Origin: Lysobacterales bacterium
Lineage (GTDB): Bacteria > Pseudomonadota > Gammaproteobacteria > Xanthomonadales > Rhodanobacteraceae
Direction: 5' to 3'
DNA length: 64,000 bases
Assembly (NCBI GenBank): GCA_015655335.1
Contig: JAATFF010000106.1
Location: 1-64,000, forward strand
The notes beneath the pieces were generated by a model. It had not been told where the DNA came from. It worked only from the letters and a program-made list of their open reading frames with translations, and did not search any database. Positions 29,813 to 40,654 of the stretch are shown piece after piece (position 1 is the first letter of the stretch; every line of letters begins with the position of its first letter). Made by a program: the position numbers and the translations under genes.

Positions 29813-31057
29813 TCAGGACTGCAGGTAATCGAACAAGCTCGTTCCCTGCACCTTCGCAAACACCTGTTGCGAAGCCTGCAGCGCCGTCGATTGCAGCGAC
29901 AGATTGCTGATCGCCGTCGCCATGTCCACGTTTTGTACGTCCGACAACGCGCTCTGATACGTCACGCCGAGATCCGAATAGCTGGTGCTCTGCTGCTGCA
30001 ACGTATCCATGCGGCTGCCTACGGCAACCTGCGTGGTGGAAACGCTGTTTATCGCCTGGTTCAGCGATTCCAGCTGGCGGTTCATGGTATTGGCGATCGA
30101 CGTGGCGCTGCCACCGCTTTGCAACGCGGCAATCATGTTGTTGAGCGTGGTGAATACGTCTTGCGTGTTTGAAGCGGTATCCGATTGAACGCTGACCGTA
30201 TCGCCTGCGGCCGGTGTCCCGCTCATGGTGACGGAGATGCCGTCGAAGCTGATGCTGCCGCCGTCCTGATAGGTACCGGTGATAGGGTTGCCGCTGCTGT
30301 CGGTGACGGGATTGCCGGAGGAATCCGTTACGGCGTATGTGCCGTTCGCACCGAACGTGATGGTGTCGTTTATCGGACCCGATGCCGTCGCGGCACTCCA
30401 GGCGTTGGTGTCGGTAACGCTGTTCGCGCCGACCACCAAGGTTCCGGTATTGCTGCTGTTAGCGCTGGCCACGAACGAGCCATTGCCGGCGGCAAGATTC
30501 ATGAAGATCGAACTGCCGGGATCGCCGTTGGCTACTTGCAAGCCCGTACCGATCGCCGTGAAGGACTGCTGATCGTTGCCGGCATACGTCACTGCACCCG
30601 TGTCGCTGTTGGTAACGAACGGTGTAGTGGTGTTGCTGGTGCCGGCGAAAAGCGCCTGTCCGTTCGCGTCGGGTGTGTTGGCCAGCTGGATCAGCTGATC
30701 GCGGTATTGCGTCAGCTCGGTCGCCATATTGCTGAGGTCGGCGGAGGACATCGCACCGTTGATCGCACCCAGCCCAACGTCATTCACGCTATTGAGCAGG
30801 TTGCCGACGGAAGTAAGGGTGCTGGTTTCCGTGGACAGTCGCGTGTTGGCGCTGCTGATGTTGTTGGTGTACTCGGTGTTTTCGGCCAGGATGTGGTTCA
30901 AGCCGACAATCTGCGCCGCACCCACGGGGTTGTCCGATGCCACGTTGATGGCATCGGTCGTGCTGACCTCGTTTTGCGTCTGCGCCAGCTCGGCCTGCTG
31001 ATTGAGCATGGTGCTTAGCGATTGCTGGTACATCCAGCTGGTAGAGATGCGCATCAT
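29813..31057 (-). CDS. flgL: Flagellar hook-filament junction protein FlgL
   Basis: MMRISTSWMYQQSLSTMLNQQAELAQTQNEVST. Confidence 0.96.
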   Translation of the reverse strand: MMRISTSWMYQQSLSTMLNQQAELAQTQNEVSTTDAINVASDNPVGAAQIVGLNHILAENTEYTNNISSANTRLSTETSTLTSVGNLLNSVNDVGLGAINGAMSSADLSNMATELTQYRDQLIQLANTPDANGQALFAGTSNTTTPFVTNSDTGAVTYAGNDQQSFTAIGTGLQVANGDPGSSIFMNLAAGNGSFVASANSSNTGTLVVGANSVTDTNAWSAATASGPINDTITFGANGTYAVTDSSGNPVTDSSGNPITGTYQDGGSISFDGISVTMSGTPAAGDTVSVQSDTASNTQDVFTTLNNMIAALQSGGSATSIANTMNRQLESLNQAINSVSTTQVAVGSRMDTLQQQSTSYSDLGVTYQSALSDVQNVDMATAISNLSLQSTALQASQQVFAKVQGTSLFDYLQS

Positions 31058-31059
31058 GA

Positions 31060-31331
31060 TAAGAGCCTGTCTAGGGTCTCGGCGTAGCCCGCGTTGTCAC
31101 GGTGCGGTCGCCAGGTGGTAGTGCGGGGCGCAGCGCCTGACTGGCTGTCAGGCCAAGCCGCGCGCTGCCGCATGGCGGCCGCACCGTGACAACCCGAAGG
31201 GCCGGGTCTGTTTGCCCGTCGGGCTGCGTCCTCTCTCAGTTGTGTATCGACATACACGCCTTCGTTCCTCCTTGCCCGACTGGCGAACAGATCCCGGCGC
31301 GGGCCACGCCGAGACCCTAGACAGGCTCTTA
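31060..31331. mobile_element. MITE-like nested inverted-repeat element between flgK and flgL
   Basis: TAAGAGCCTGTCTAGGGTCTCGGCGTAGCCCGCG (31060-31093) and its inverse at 31298-31331 (33/34 match), TA at both ends, two internal hairpin arms; no ORF assignable. Confidence 0.7.
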
Positions 31332-33224
31332 ACCGTCCTGTATTGCGGTGATCAGGCTGGTGAAGATCTGCTGGGCAGTCGAGATCACCTGCGCCGATGC
31401 CTGGTAAGCCTGCTGGAACTGCACCAGGTTCGCGGCTTCCTGATTCAAGTTCACGCCGGCGAGACTTTGCTGACTGCTTTCGGCCTGACCGAAAAGATTG
31501 GTCTGCGTGGTGAGTTCCGCATTCGCCTGGCTACCGGCAGAACCGATCTGCGCGGTGAGGTTGGCGTAGCTCGCCACCACCGACGTCTTGCTGCCGTCGA
31601 GCACGCCGGCATCGGCCAGCGACGCCAACGCCGTGGCATTGCTGCCGTCGTTGAGTCCGTTGGTGTTGGCCGCGACGGTGAAGCTATCGCCGCTGGCCGG
31701 CGTGCCACTGAGGCTCAGGCTCCAGCCATCGGCGGTGATCGGCTGACCGGCGGTGTAGGTGCCGTTGGTCGTGTTGCCTGCGCCGTCGGTAACGGTGTAC
31801 GTACCCCCGGCACCGAAGGTCACCGTCGCGCCGGAAAGCAGATTCGCGTTGCTGGCATTGGTAACGCTGACCGCACCTGCCACCCCGCTACCGGTATTGG
31901 TCGTTGCCGCGCTGGAAGTCAACGCCGCGGCGGCCGCAATGCCGTCGGAACCGGTCATGGTGACGGCGAGTGAACTGGCGGCATTGCGCGTGGGTTCGAT
32001 CTCGTAGCTATCGCCCGTCTGGGCAGTGCCCGACACGCTGAAAGTAAGACCGTCCGCCGAGAGCGTCCCGTCCGAATTGGCCGTGAGCGGTACGTTCTGT
32101 CCGGTGGTGGTCGCCAGGCTCCAGCCATTGGTGCCAGTGCCCGAACCGGTGTAGCTCAGGATGTAGTCCGAACTCGTGAGTTGCGACACATCGCTAACGG
32201 AAGCACTCACCGTTGCGCCACCCGTCGAATTCTTGCTCGACGGAAGCACGGACGGCGAGCCCACGCTGAAAATGGCTTGCCCTTGCTGGCCGTTGAGATC
32301 CAAACCTTGCGCCTGCTGTCCGTTGACGCTGGACGCCAGGGCGATCGCCGATTGACCGAGCGCGTTCTGCGCAGGCTCCAACACCGTGTTGCGGTAGCTG
32401 ATCAACGCGCCCAGCGTGCCGCCGGTCAATTGTGACGTGACATCGTTACCGGAGCTGTCGAACACATCGGTACTGGAGGGATCGTACTGATTGTCCCCCG
32501 AGGACAACGCATAGGATTGGGTACCGCTCACCAGGGTTTCTCCGGCGGAGGTATACACGCTGATCGCACCGTTGCTATCGGTCGCGGCGGAGATACCGGT
32601 GAGTCCCGCCAATTGCTGCACCAAGTTGTCGCGCTGATCAAGCAGGCTGTTCGGATTGCTGCCTACCCCGGCTTGCGCAATCTGCCCGTTGAGGGCGGCA
32701 ATTTGCGAACTGAGACTGTTGATGCTGGTGACGGTGTTGCCGATCTCCTGGTTGACCTCAGTCGATTGCTGGCTGAGCTGCTGGCCGAGCGTGTTGAACA
32801 CGCTGGTCAGCGAAGATGCATCGCCCAGCGCGGCCTGTCGTACCGACGACGAACTCGGCGAGCTCGCCACGCTACTGAAGCTGCTATAGAAATTGTCCAG
32901 CGCGGTTTGCAGGTTGCCGCTGTTGCTCAGCAAGCTGTTGAGCGTGCCGGTGAGATTGGCCGATGTCGTGGCGCTCTGCATGCTGCTGTTGCTGCTCCAC
33001 AGCGCGCTGGTCAGGTACTGGCTGTAGGCGCGCTGCACCGCGACGACATTGACGCCGCCGCCTATCGTGTACTGGCCGTTGCTTTGCGCGATGGTTTCGA
33101 CTTGCAGCACGCTTTCTTCGCTGTAGCCGCTGGTGCCGGCATTGGCGATGTTGTTGCTGACCGTGCTCAGCGCAACCTGGGCTGCATTTAACCCGGATAT
33201 GCCGATGTTGAGCATGCTGGACAT
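31329..33224 (-). CDS. flgK: Flagellar hook-associated protein FlgK
   Basis: MLNIGISGLNAAQVALSTVSNNIANAGTSGYSEE. Confidence 0.97.
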   Translation of the reverse strand: MSSMLNIGISGLNAAQVALSTVSNNIANAGTSGYSEESVLQVETIAQSNGQYTIGGGVNVVAVQRAYSQYLTSALWSSNSSMQSATTSANLTGTLNSLLSNSGNLQTALDNFYSSFSSVASSPSSSSVRQAALGDASSLTSVFNTLGQQLSQQSTEVNQEIGNTVTSINSLSSQIAALNGQIAQAGVGSNPNSLLDQRDNLVQQLAGLTGISAATDSNGAISVYTSAGETLVSGTQSYALSSGDNQYDPSSTDVFDSSGNDVTSQLTGGTLGALISYRNTVLEPAQNALGQSAIALASSVNGQQAQGLDLNGQQGQAIFSVGSPSVLPSSKNSTGGATVSASVSDVSQLTSSDYILSYTGSGTGTNGWSLATTTGQNVPLTANSDGTLSADGLTFSVSGTAQTGDSYEIEPTRNAASSLAVTMTGSDGIAAAAALTSSAATTNTGSGVAGAVSVTNASNANLLSGATVTFGAGGTYTVTDGAGNTTNGTYTAGQPITADGWSLSLSGTPASGDSFTVAANTNGLNDGSNATALASLADAGVLDGSKTSVVASYANLTAQIGSAGSQANAELTTQTNLFGQAESSQQSLAGVNLNQEAANLVQFQQAYQASAQVISTAQQIFTSLITAIQDG

Positions 33225-33277
33225 GAAGCATTCCTTAGAGAGTGAACCGCGGGCGCGCTGACCTCATGGGGCTACGC

Positions 33278-34237
33278 TCAGGGTGTCGGCAGAGAGGTCG
33301 TTTTCTTGAGCGCGCCCAGCGCGTCCCGCATCATGGAGCTGTTGGCGATAGCCGCCACCTTGCCCGCATAGTCCGGATCGGTGGCGTAACCGCCGTCGAT
33401 CAAGGCTTTTGCGTAACCCAATACGTCGTCGCCGCGGCCACGGGCTTGTGCATAGCGCGGATCCTTGCTGATCAGGTCGGCATAGTCGGCCAGCGAATCG
33501 GCGGTGGATTTATAGGAGCGGAACTGCGCCTGCTTGCGCACGGCAATGCCGCCTTCGTATTCGACCGTGGGCACGTTCACGCGCGAGCCGCCCCAACTGC
33601 TGCCGGCCTTGATGCCAAACAGGTTGAAGCTGCTGCTGCCGTCGGCGTGCGCAGGCATGTGCTTGCCCCATTGCGTTTCCAGTGCGGCCTGGGCCAACAC
33701 CGTACGCAAGGACAGGCCTAGCTCCTTGGCTATGATGGAGGCCTGCGGCGCGAGTTCGCGCACGAACGCTTCGGCGTCCGCCGGCAGCCACGCCATCGCG
33801 GCGCGACCGGCCGAACGCGTGGCGTCCGCCACTTCGTACAAACGTTGCCGCCAGCCATCGACGAGCCCGGCGGTGCTTGGATCGGCCGTCGCAGTTTTGC
33901 CTTCGCCGCCTTGTCCGTTGTGGCCGCCTAGCTGCCGCACCAGCATGTCCGCAATGCCTAAGCCCTTGCCATGCTGCGACAGGTTGAGCGAAAGCTGCTG
34001 GTCGTACATGTCCTGCCATTGATCGCCGGCTTGGCTATCGAAAAGCGGATCGCCGAAGTTGGCTTCGCGCATCGATTTCAACAGCATCTCGGTGAACATC
34101 GATTCGAATTGCTTGGCGACCGCCGGCAGTGCGCTGTTGCTGTCGGACTCGGCTTGATGACGCAAAGCGCTGAACCCGGACAGATCCGTCCAGGTATTGA
34201 GGCTTTGCGCTGCAGCGTTGCCGAGGTCAGCGGCCAT
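33278..34237 (-). CDS. flgJ: Flagellar rod assembly protein / peptidoglycan hydrolase FlgJ
   Basis: QFESMFTEMLLKSMREANFGDPLFDSQ and C-terminal glucosaminidase domain. Confidence 0.96.
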   Translation of the reverse strand: MAADLGNAAAQSLNTWTDLSGFSALRHQAESDSNSALPAVAKQFESMFTEMLLKSMREANFGDPLFDSQAGDQWQDMYDQQLSLNLSQHGKGLGIADMLVRQLGGHNGQGGEGKTATADPSTAGLVDGWRQRLYEVADATRSAGRAAMAWLPADAEAFVRELAPQASIIAKELGLSLRTVLAQAALETQWGKHMPAHADGSSSFNLFGIKAGSSWGGSRVNVPTVEYEGGIAVRKQAQFRSYKSTADSLADYADLISKDPRYAQARGRGDDVLGYAKALIDGGYATDPDYAGKVAAIANSSMMRDALGALKKTTSLPTP

Positions 34238-34238
34238 G

Positions 34239-35372
34239 TCAGATGACTACCAAGTCCGCGTGCAATGCGCCCGCCTGCTTTAGTGCCTCGAGAATCGAAA
34301 TCAGATCGGTCGGCGACGCGCCCACCTGATTCACAGCGCGCACGATCGAGTCAAGGCTTGCCCCCGGACCGAACTTGAACATATGGCCGCCCGTCTGATT
34401 GATCGACACGGAACTGTTCGGCACAACGGTGGTTTGTCCATTGCTGAAAGGCCCGGGCTGACTCACTTGCGGTTGCTCGCTGATGGTCACCTGGATCGAA
34501 CCGTGCGCGACGGCTGCCGCACTCACGCGCACGTCCGAACCGATCACCACCGTGCCGGTGCGCGAATTGACGATTACGCGCGCGGGCGCGTCGCCGGGCT
34601 GCACATCGAGCGATTCGATCGCACCGAGCCAAGCCACTTTTTCGCTGGGATCCACCGGGCCGCGCACGGCCACCGAACCGCCATCCATGGCATGCGCCGT
34701 ACCGGCGCCGTAAAGATGGTTGATGGCGTCGACGATGCGATTGGCGGTCACGAAGTCCTCGGCGTTGAGGTTCAACACCAGATCGTGACTGCTGGAGAAA
34801 GGCGATGGCACGCTACGTTCGACCGATGCGCCGTTGGGAATGCGCCCGCTGGCCGAGATATTGATCTGCACACTGGAGCCGCTTTTACCTGAGGCGCTGA
34901 CACCACCGACAACCACGCTACCCTGCGCCACCGCGTAGACGTTGCCGTCCGCACCGTGCAACGGAGCCATCAGCAGTTCGCCGCCACGGATACTCTTGGC
35001 GTTGCCGATCGATGCCACTGTCACATCGATGGTCTGGCCGGGTTTCGCGAACGGCGGCAAATCCGCCGTGATCGTGACCGCGGCCACATCTTTCAGCTGC
35101 GGCTGGATACCCGTAGACGGGATCGACACGCCGAACTGCTTAAGCATGTTCTCCAGGCTTTGCGTGGTAAACGGCGCCTGCGTCGTTTGATCGCCCGTGC
35201 CGTCGAGACCCACGACCAAGCCGTAGCCAACCAACTGGTTGCTGCGCACGCCAGCGACTTGCACCAGATCGCGGATCTTGTCGGCGTGCGCGGTGGGCGC
35301 AAAGCCCAGCGACGACACTGCCACAGCCACAATGCCCGCAACAAAAATTCGGCTACGCCACAGTGCGTTCAT
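34239..35372 (-). CDS. flgI: Flagellar P-ring protein FlgI
   Basis: [33 protein letters not shown]; signal peptide, start placed at 35372. Confidence 0.96.
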   Translation of the reverse strand: MNALWRSRIFVAGIVAVAVSSLGFAPTAHADKIRDLVQVAGVRSNQLVGYGLVVGLDGTGDQTTQAPFTTQSLENMLKQFGVSIPSTGIQPQLKDVAAVTITADLPPFAKPGQTIDVTVASIGNAKSIRGGELLMAPLHGADGNVYAVAQGSVVVGGVSASGKSGSSVQINISASGRIPNGASVERSVPSPFSSSHDLVLNLNAEDFVTANRIVDAINHLYGAGTAHAMDGGSVAVRGPVDPSEKVAWLGAIESLDVQPGDAPARVIVNSRTGTVVIGSDVRVSAAAVAHGSIQVTISEQPQVSQPGPFSNGQTTVVPNSSVSINQTGGHMFKFGPGASLDSIVRAVNQVGASPTDLISILEALKQAGALHADLVVI

Positions 35373-36067
35373 CAGAATGGCATCCACTTGGAGTTGAAGA
35401 ACTTCGCCAGCCAACCTTGCGTATTGGCGCTGTCCAGCGTGCCGCGGCCGGTATAGGTAATGCGCGCGTCTGCCACACGAGTGGAGTCGACGGAGTTGTC
35501 CTGTTCGATGTCTTGCGCGCGCACGATGCCGGAAATGCGGATCAGCTCCTGGCCCTGGTTGATGGTCAGCCACTTTTCGCCGCGCACCAGCAAGTTGCCG
35601 TTGGACAGGCGCTGCGCCACGGTCACCGTGAGCTGACCGCTCAATTGATTGCTTTGCGTGCTGCTGCCGGCACCGTCGAAGCTGTTGGCGGCGTTGAGTG
35701 CGGAGTTCGCCGCCGCGCCACCGCCCACACTCAACGAGTGCCCGAGAATTTCCGGCGCACCGACGTTGACCTTGTCGGTCTTGCTGGTCGTGGTTTCGGA
35801 TTTCTTGCTGGCCTGCATCGCCTCCACCAGGTTGATGGTGAGGATGTCGCCGATGCGATGCGCACGTGCATCGTTGAACAGCTCCATGTTCTGCATGTCG
35901 TGATAGATCGAGCCGTCGGCTTCGGACTGCGCGGGCGGTTCGACCGGGGCCGTAGCGGCCCACTCGGCGTCTTCCTGCTTTTGCCGCTGCTGCACCATCG
36001 AGCAACCTGCCAGCAAAACCAGCAGTGACGACATGGCAAAACGTGCATAAAGAGAGGAATGAGACAT
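35372..36067 (-). CDS. flgH: Flagellar L-ring lipoprotein FlgH
   Basis: Lipobox [31 protein letters not shown]. Confidence 0.96.
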   Translation of the reverse strand: MSHSSLYARFAMSSLLVLLAGCSMVQQRQKQEDAEWAATAPVEPPAQSEADGSIYHDMQNMELFNDARAHRIGDILTINLVEAMQASKKSETTTSKTDKVNVGAPEILGHSLSVGGGAAANSALNAANSFDGAGSSTQSNQLSGQLTVTVAQRLSNGNLLVRGEKWLTINQGQELIRISGIVRAQDIEQDNSVDSTRVADARITYTGRGTLDSANTQGWLAKFFNSKWMPF

Positions 36068-36078
36068 GGCGATACGAC

Positions 36079-36864
36079 TCAGGTTTTGTTGATGACGAAC
36101 TGCAACATGTCGTCCACGGCGCTGATCGACTTGGAGTTCATCTCGTAGGTACGTTGGGCTTCGATCATGTTGACCATCTCGGCCACCACGTTGGTGTTGG
36201 ACGATTCCAGCGAGCCTTGCGCGAGCGTGCCCATGCCGTTGACGCCGGGCTGCCCGGCCTGTGCCGTGCCGCTGGATTCGGTTTCCAGATAAAGGTTCTG
36301 GCCCATCGCTTCCAAACCGGCCGGATTGACGAAGTTGGCGAGCTGGATCACACCGATTTGCGTGGGCGTGGTGGAACCGTTGCTGGTGGCGCTGACGGTG
36401 CCATCGGTGCCGATGGTTACGCTGTTGACGTTGGCAGGTAGCGTGATCGCCGGCACGGTGGGATAACCGTCGGCCGTCACCAGCTGACCGGTGGAATCTT
36501 CGTGCAGCGAGCCGTCGCGGGTGTAAGCCACGGTGCCGTCGGGCAAGCTCACTTGCAGAAAGCCGTTACCCTGGATGGCCACGTCGAGCGAATTGCCGGT
36601 CTGCGTGATCGCACCTTGGGTAAATAATTTTTCGCTACCGACCACTTTCACGCCGGTGCCTAGCAACAGACCCGATGGCGATTCGGTTTGCTCGGTCGTC
36701 TGGCTGCCGGGCTGTCCTTCGTTCTGATACATCAGATCCTGGAACGACGCGCGCGAGGATTTGAATCCCGTGGTGCTGGCGTTGGCCAGGTTGTTGGAGA
36801 TCACGTCCATCTGCGTCTGCTGCGCATCGAGGCCGGTCTTGGCAATCCAGAGAGAGGAAAACAT
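36079..36864 (-). CDS. flgG: Flagellar distal rod protein FlgG
   Basis: [32 protein letters not shown]. Confidence 0.97.
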   Translation of the reverse strand: MFSSLWIAKTGLDAQQTQMDVISNNLANASTTGFKSSRASFQDLMYQNEGQPGSQTTEQTESPSGLLLGTGVKVVGSEKLFTQGAITQTGNSLDVAIQGNGFLQVSLPDGTVAYTRDGSLHEDSTGQLVTADGYPTVPAITLPANVNSVTIGTDGTVSATSNGSTTPTQIGVIQLANFVNPAGLEAMGQNLYLETESSGTAQAGQPGVNGMGTLAQGSLESSNTNVVAEMVNMIEAQRTYEMNSKSISAVDDMLQFVINKT

Positions 36865-36887
36865 GGCTTGGCTCCGTATATGACGCG

Positions 36888-37628
36888 TTAGCTGTTCTGC
36901 AGCAGTTTGCTGCTGTCGTCCGCGTCGTCTTCAGCGGTCTTGATCGAACGCACTTGCATTTCGTACTGGCGCGATAGCGAAATCATCTTCACCAGTTCCG
37001 ACGAGGGATTGACGTTGCTGGCTTCGAGCGCATCCGATGTCACCGTGACGGTGGGATCGGCATCGGCGGTGCTGCCGTCGTTCATGTGCATCAGGCCATC
37101 CGATCCCTCGGACATCTGCGTGGGATCGGGATTGACCAGCTTAATCTGACCGACCGCCGCGATGGTGTCGGGACCTTGGCCCATCGGCACGGTGGAGATC
37201 GTGCCGTCTTTGCCGACCGTGATCTGCGCGCTGTCCGGAATGGTGATCGGACCGCCCGTACCCATCACCGGATTGCCGCGGTTATCGGTGAGATTGCCGT
37301 CGGCATCCATCTGCAAATTGCCGGCGCGCGTGTACGCCTCGTTACCGTCGGGCGCCTGCACCGCGATCCAGCCCGGACCGTTCACTGCAACATCGAGTGA
37401 ACGTCCGGTGTGCTGGACCGAACCTTGCGTTTCGTCTTGCCCGACACCTTGCGCCACGGCGTTGATGCGCGTGTTCGCGCCGGGACCAAGCACGGGCACA
37501 CTTTGAAATGCGCTCAGTTCGCTTTTGAAACCGACAGTGGATGCATTGGCCAGGTTGTGGCTCACGGCATCCTGCGCACGCATGGTTTGCGTGGCGCCGG
37601 TCATTGCGATGTAGACGGAACGATCCAT
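36888..37628 (-). CDS. flgF: Flagellar rod protein FlgF
   Basis: [35 protein letters not shown]. Confidence 0.96.
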   Translation of the reverse strand: MDRSVYIAMTGATQTMRAQDAVSHNLANASTVGFKSELSAFQSVPVLGPGANTRINAVAQGVGQDETQGSVQHTGRSLDVAVNGPGWIAVQAPDGNEAYTRAGNLQMDADGNLTDNRGNPVMGTGGPITIPDSAQITVGKDGTISTVPMGQGPDTIAAVGQIKLVNPDPTQMSEGSDGLMHMNDGSTADADPTVTVTSDALEASNVNPSSELVKMISLSRQYEMQVRSIKTAEDDADDSSKLLQNS

Positions 37629-37634
37629 GCGCTA

Positions 37635-38861
37635 TTACCCGCGGTCGACAGCCTGGAACAACGTCTGCGAAAGCGAACTGACCGTACCCAGCATCTGCGA
37701 GTTCGCTTCGTAGTCCTGCTGCGCCTGGATCATGTCGACCAGCTGCGCGGTGGTGTCGGACGTGTTGGATGTTTCCAGCTGACCCTGTTCGATGTCGCCG
37801 AACTGACCGGTACTCGCCGTACCCAGCACCGGCGTACCCGACGCCGAGCTCGATGCCCAGCTGTTGTTGCCGATTTGCTGCAGCCCTTGCAGGTTGGCGA
37901 AATTCGCAACCGCCACCTGACCGAGCTGACTGGTCTGGTTGTTGGAGTAATACGCCGTGACGATACCGTCGTTACCGATCTGCACATTCGACAGCGTGCC
38001 GGCTTCGAAACCGTTCTGATTGATCGTGCCCGGCGCATACGCGGTGCCGAACTGCGTGGTGTTCGTCACGTTCACGTTTATCGTGGTTGGGAACGTGGCG
38101 CCATTGGTCGGCTGCACCGGCGTAAACGCCAGATTGCCGTTGGCCGGCGTTATCAACGCACCTGCGCTATTGAAGGCCAGCGCCTGCGTACCGGCACTGT
38201 TGCCATCGATGTACAGATTGGCGTTCCAGGTGTTGTTGCCGGTCTTGACGTAGTAGATCGACGCCGAGTGCGAGCCGCCTTGCGAATCGTAAACGGACAG
38301 CGTGGAAGCATTGTTGTAGCTGTTGGAATCCGTCGGACTGAACGGCGTATCCGTCGGCAGGGTCTCGGTCGCATCCAAGTTGGAACTGACCGTGATGGTG
38401 CTGGTCGGCGTTGCCGCACTCTGTGCCGTGTTCAACTGCAAATTCGTCAACGTGCTGGTGTTGAATCCACCGGCGCCGTTGGGTGGATAGACCTGCAAGT
38501 TGGCGCCTTGCGCAGTCACCACGTAACCGTCCGCATTTTCCTGAAACGCGCCATCGCGCGTATAGGTGTTGCCGCTGCCGTTGTTGACGACAAAGAAACC
38601 GTTACCGCTGATCGCCATATCCAGGCTGCCGTTGGTGGTTTCCAGATCGCCCTGGGAGAACTGCTGCGCCACGCCGGTCAATTCGGCACCGCTGCCGACG
38701 GCCGTCGAGCTGAGATTGAGTCCGGTGACGGCATAGACTTCGGCGAACTGAGCCGTCGAACCCTTGAAACCCACCGTGCCGGCGTTGGCAATGTTGTTGG
38801 AAATGACATTCAAATCGGACTGGGCCGCGTTGATGCCACTGAGCGCCTGATTGAGAGCCAT
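37635..38861 (-). CDS. flgE: Flagellar hook protein FlgE
   Basis: MALNQALSGINAAQSDLNVISNNIANAGTVGFK. Confidence 0.96.
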   Translation of the reverse strand: MALNQALSGINAAQSDLNVISNNIANAGTVGFKGSTAQFAEVYAVTGLNLSSTAVGSGAELTGVAQQFSQGDLETTNGSLDMAISGNGFFVVNNGSGNTYTRDGAFQENADGYVVTAQGANLQVYPPNGAGGFNTSTLTNLQLNTAQSAATPTSTITVSSNLDATETLPTDTPFSPTDSNSYNNASTLSVYDSQGGSHSASIYYVKTGNNTWNANLYIDGNSAGTQALAFNSAGALITPANGNLAFTPVQPTNGATFPTTINVNVTNTTQFGTAYAPGTINQNGFEAGTLSNVQIGNDGIVTAYYSNNQTSQLGQVAVANFANLQGLQQIGNNSWASSSASGTPVLGTASTGQFGDIEQGQLETSNTSDTTAQLVDMIQAQQDYEANSQMLGTVSSLSQTLFQAVDRG

Positions 38862-38916
38862 GCTTTATTCCTCTTGATGTGATGACAGCGGACGCGATGC
38901 CGTAGGACGGTCGACG

Positions 38917-39606
38917 TCAGTTGATCTGCGCGACCTGGCTCAGCGGTACGCCGCCGATACCCGCCACTTGCAAGTACGTACCCGTGGTGCTGCCGCCGTA
39001 ACCGACTCCGGTTACCGACCCTGCGGCGTAGGTGGAAAGCGCAGCACTGTTGCCGCCGTTGTTGGCGGAAATGCTGTATGTGCCGTTGGAAACCGTCTGG
39101 CCGCTATCGTTGGTGCCATCCCAACTGAACGGCGCAAGGCCGGCCTGCTGCGTGCCAAGATCCATCGTCTTGACCTCATTGCCATTGCTGTCCTTGATCG
39201 TCAGCACCACATCGCCGGTACTGGAAACATTCACGCCGCCATTCACGGCGCTGCCGCTGTAGGCGAGCGTGCTCGACGGCACGAGTACCTGTTTTCCAAC
39301 CAGGTTGGCGGAATTGAGCACCTGCGAGGTCTGCATGTTGCTGCTGAGATTGCTGCTCAGCGTCTGCAGGTTGGTGTCGATATCCTGTTGCGTCGACAAC
39401 TGGCTGAACTGCGCAAGTTCGGAGGCGAACTGCGAGTTGTCCATCGGCTGCGTCGGATCCTGATCCTGCAGCTGCGTGGTCATCAGCTGCAGAAAGTCGG
39501 CCTGCGTCATGGTCGAGCCCGTCGGCGTGCTGGTGACGGTGCTGCCCGTGAGGCTAAGCCCGGAGGCCGAGAAGTTGGTGGGTGAATTGGCGTTGATGGC
39601 GGACAC
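38917..39606 (-). CDS. flgD: Flagellar hook capping/assembly protein FlgD
   Basis: MTQADFLQLMTTQLQDQDPTQPMDNSQFASELAQFS. Confidence 0.96.
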   Translation of the reverse strand: MSAINANSPTNFSASGLSLTGSTVTSTPTGSTMTQADFLQLMTTQLQDQDPTQPMDNSQFASELAQFSQLSTQQDIDTNLQTLSSNLSSNMQTSQVLNSANLVGKQVLVPSSTLAYSGSAVNGGVNVSSTGDVVLTIKDSNGNEVKTMDLGTQQAGLAPFSWDGTNDSGQTVSNGTYSISANNGGNSAALSTYAAGSVTGVGYGGSTTGTYLQVAGIGGVPLSQVAQIN

Positions 39607-39621
39607 GGAGAGACTCCCGGA

Positions 39622-40053
39622 TTAGCTGCCCAGATCGATGGTCTTGATCATCAGCTGCTTGGTGGTATTCATGACTTCGACGTTGTTCTGGTACGAACGC
39701 GATGCAGAAATCATGTTCACCAGTTCATCGATCGGATTGACGTTGCTGCCGTAGACGTTGCCGTTTTCGTCGGCCATCGGATTGCCCGGCTCGTAGTGGG
39801 TTTCGACTGGTTGCTGACTTTCGGTCACACCGACCATGCGTACGCCGTGGTTTCCTTCGCCGCTGCTCTGCGCGCCGAAACCCGATTCGCTTTCCTGGGT
39901 CGGTGCGAACAAGAGTTCCTTCGCGTGATAGGCGGAGTCCGCGCTGTTGCTGACGCTGTCGGCGTTGGCGAGGTTGCTCGCCACTGTGTTGAGACGCAGC
40001 GATTCGGCGGCCATGCCGGAACCGGCGGTATCGAAGATCTTCATCAGCGACAT
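39622..40053 (-). CDS. flgC: Flagellar rod protein FlgC
   Basis: MSLMKIFDTAGSGMAAESLRLNTVASNLANADS. Confidence 0.96.
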   Translation of the reverse strand: MSLMKIFDTAGSGMAAESLRLNTVASNLANADSVSNSADSAYHAKELLFAPTQESESGFGAQSSGEGNHGVRMVGVTESQQPVETHYEPGNPMADENGNVYGSNVNPIDELVNMISASRSYQNNVEVMNTTKQLMIKTIDLGS

Positions 40054-40463
40054 CAGCTTTGCCCTCCACCGTTGATGGCCAGGCGAAGCGTCTGGATCGC
40101 GCTGTTGATGAAGCTAAGGCTGGCCTGGTAGTGCACCATGTTGCTGGCGAACGAAGACTGTTCCACCTGCGTATCCACGGTATTGCCGTCCATGCTCGGT
40201 TGCATGGGAACGCGGTACTTCAATGAATCGGTCGATGTGCTGACGGGATCGATCTGCCCAGGCGTGGGCGTGCTCAGTTGCAAGTCGGACGACTCGCCGC
40301 TCGCCTTTTGCAATACCTGGCGAAAATCCACATCGCGCGCCTGATAGTTCGGCGTATCAGCATTGGCGATATTGGATGCGATCACTTCGGAACGGCGCTG
40401 CCAAACCTCCAGGGCCTGGCTGTTCAAACCGAAGACGTTGTCGAGAGTATTGGTACCGCTCAT
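40053..40463 (-). CDS. flgB: Flagellar rod protein FlgB
   Basis: LEVWQRRSEVIASNIANADTPNYQARDVDFR; start placed at 40463. Confidence 0.95.
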   Translation of the reverse strand: MSGTNTLDNVFGLNSQALEVWQRRSEVIASNIANADTPNYQARDVDFRQVLQKASGESSDLQLSTPTPGQIDPVSTSTDSLKYRVPMQPSMDGNTVDTQVEQSSFASNMVHYQASLSFINSAIQTLRLAINGGGQS

Positions 40464-40503
40464 GACCTGATTCCCCGCAGCAATGACTGCTTGCAGGGTG
40501 ATG

Positions 40504-40519
40504 AGCAAGTTGTATGCCA
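40504..40519 (-). promoter_or_regulatory. Sigma54 promoter for the flgB operon
   Basis: Minus strand TGGCATACAACTTGCT; 41 nt upstream of flgB ATG. Confidence 0.8.
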
Positions 40520-40654
40520 CGCACATACGACAGCGCGCAAGCCGCGTTGCACGGCCATTTGCAGCCAAATATGCGATCTGCGCGCAATGGCTCGCGACGT
40601 TATACCGGCGCTGCGGGACGGATTCCCGACATCACGTTTCCGGCACGATGAACG

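Noticed and set aside
31060-31331. Phase-variable invertible switch
   Set aside because: Inverted repeats flank the segment, but I found no invertase gene and no recognisable promoter inside it; a MITE or structured RNA fits better.
37410-38882. Plus-strand ORF of 490 aa
   Set aside because: Antisense shadow of flgF/flgE, composition typical of non-coding frames.
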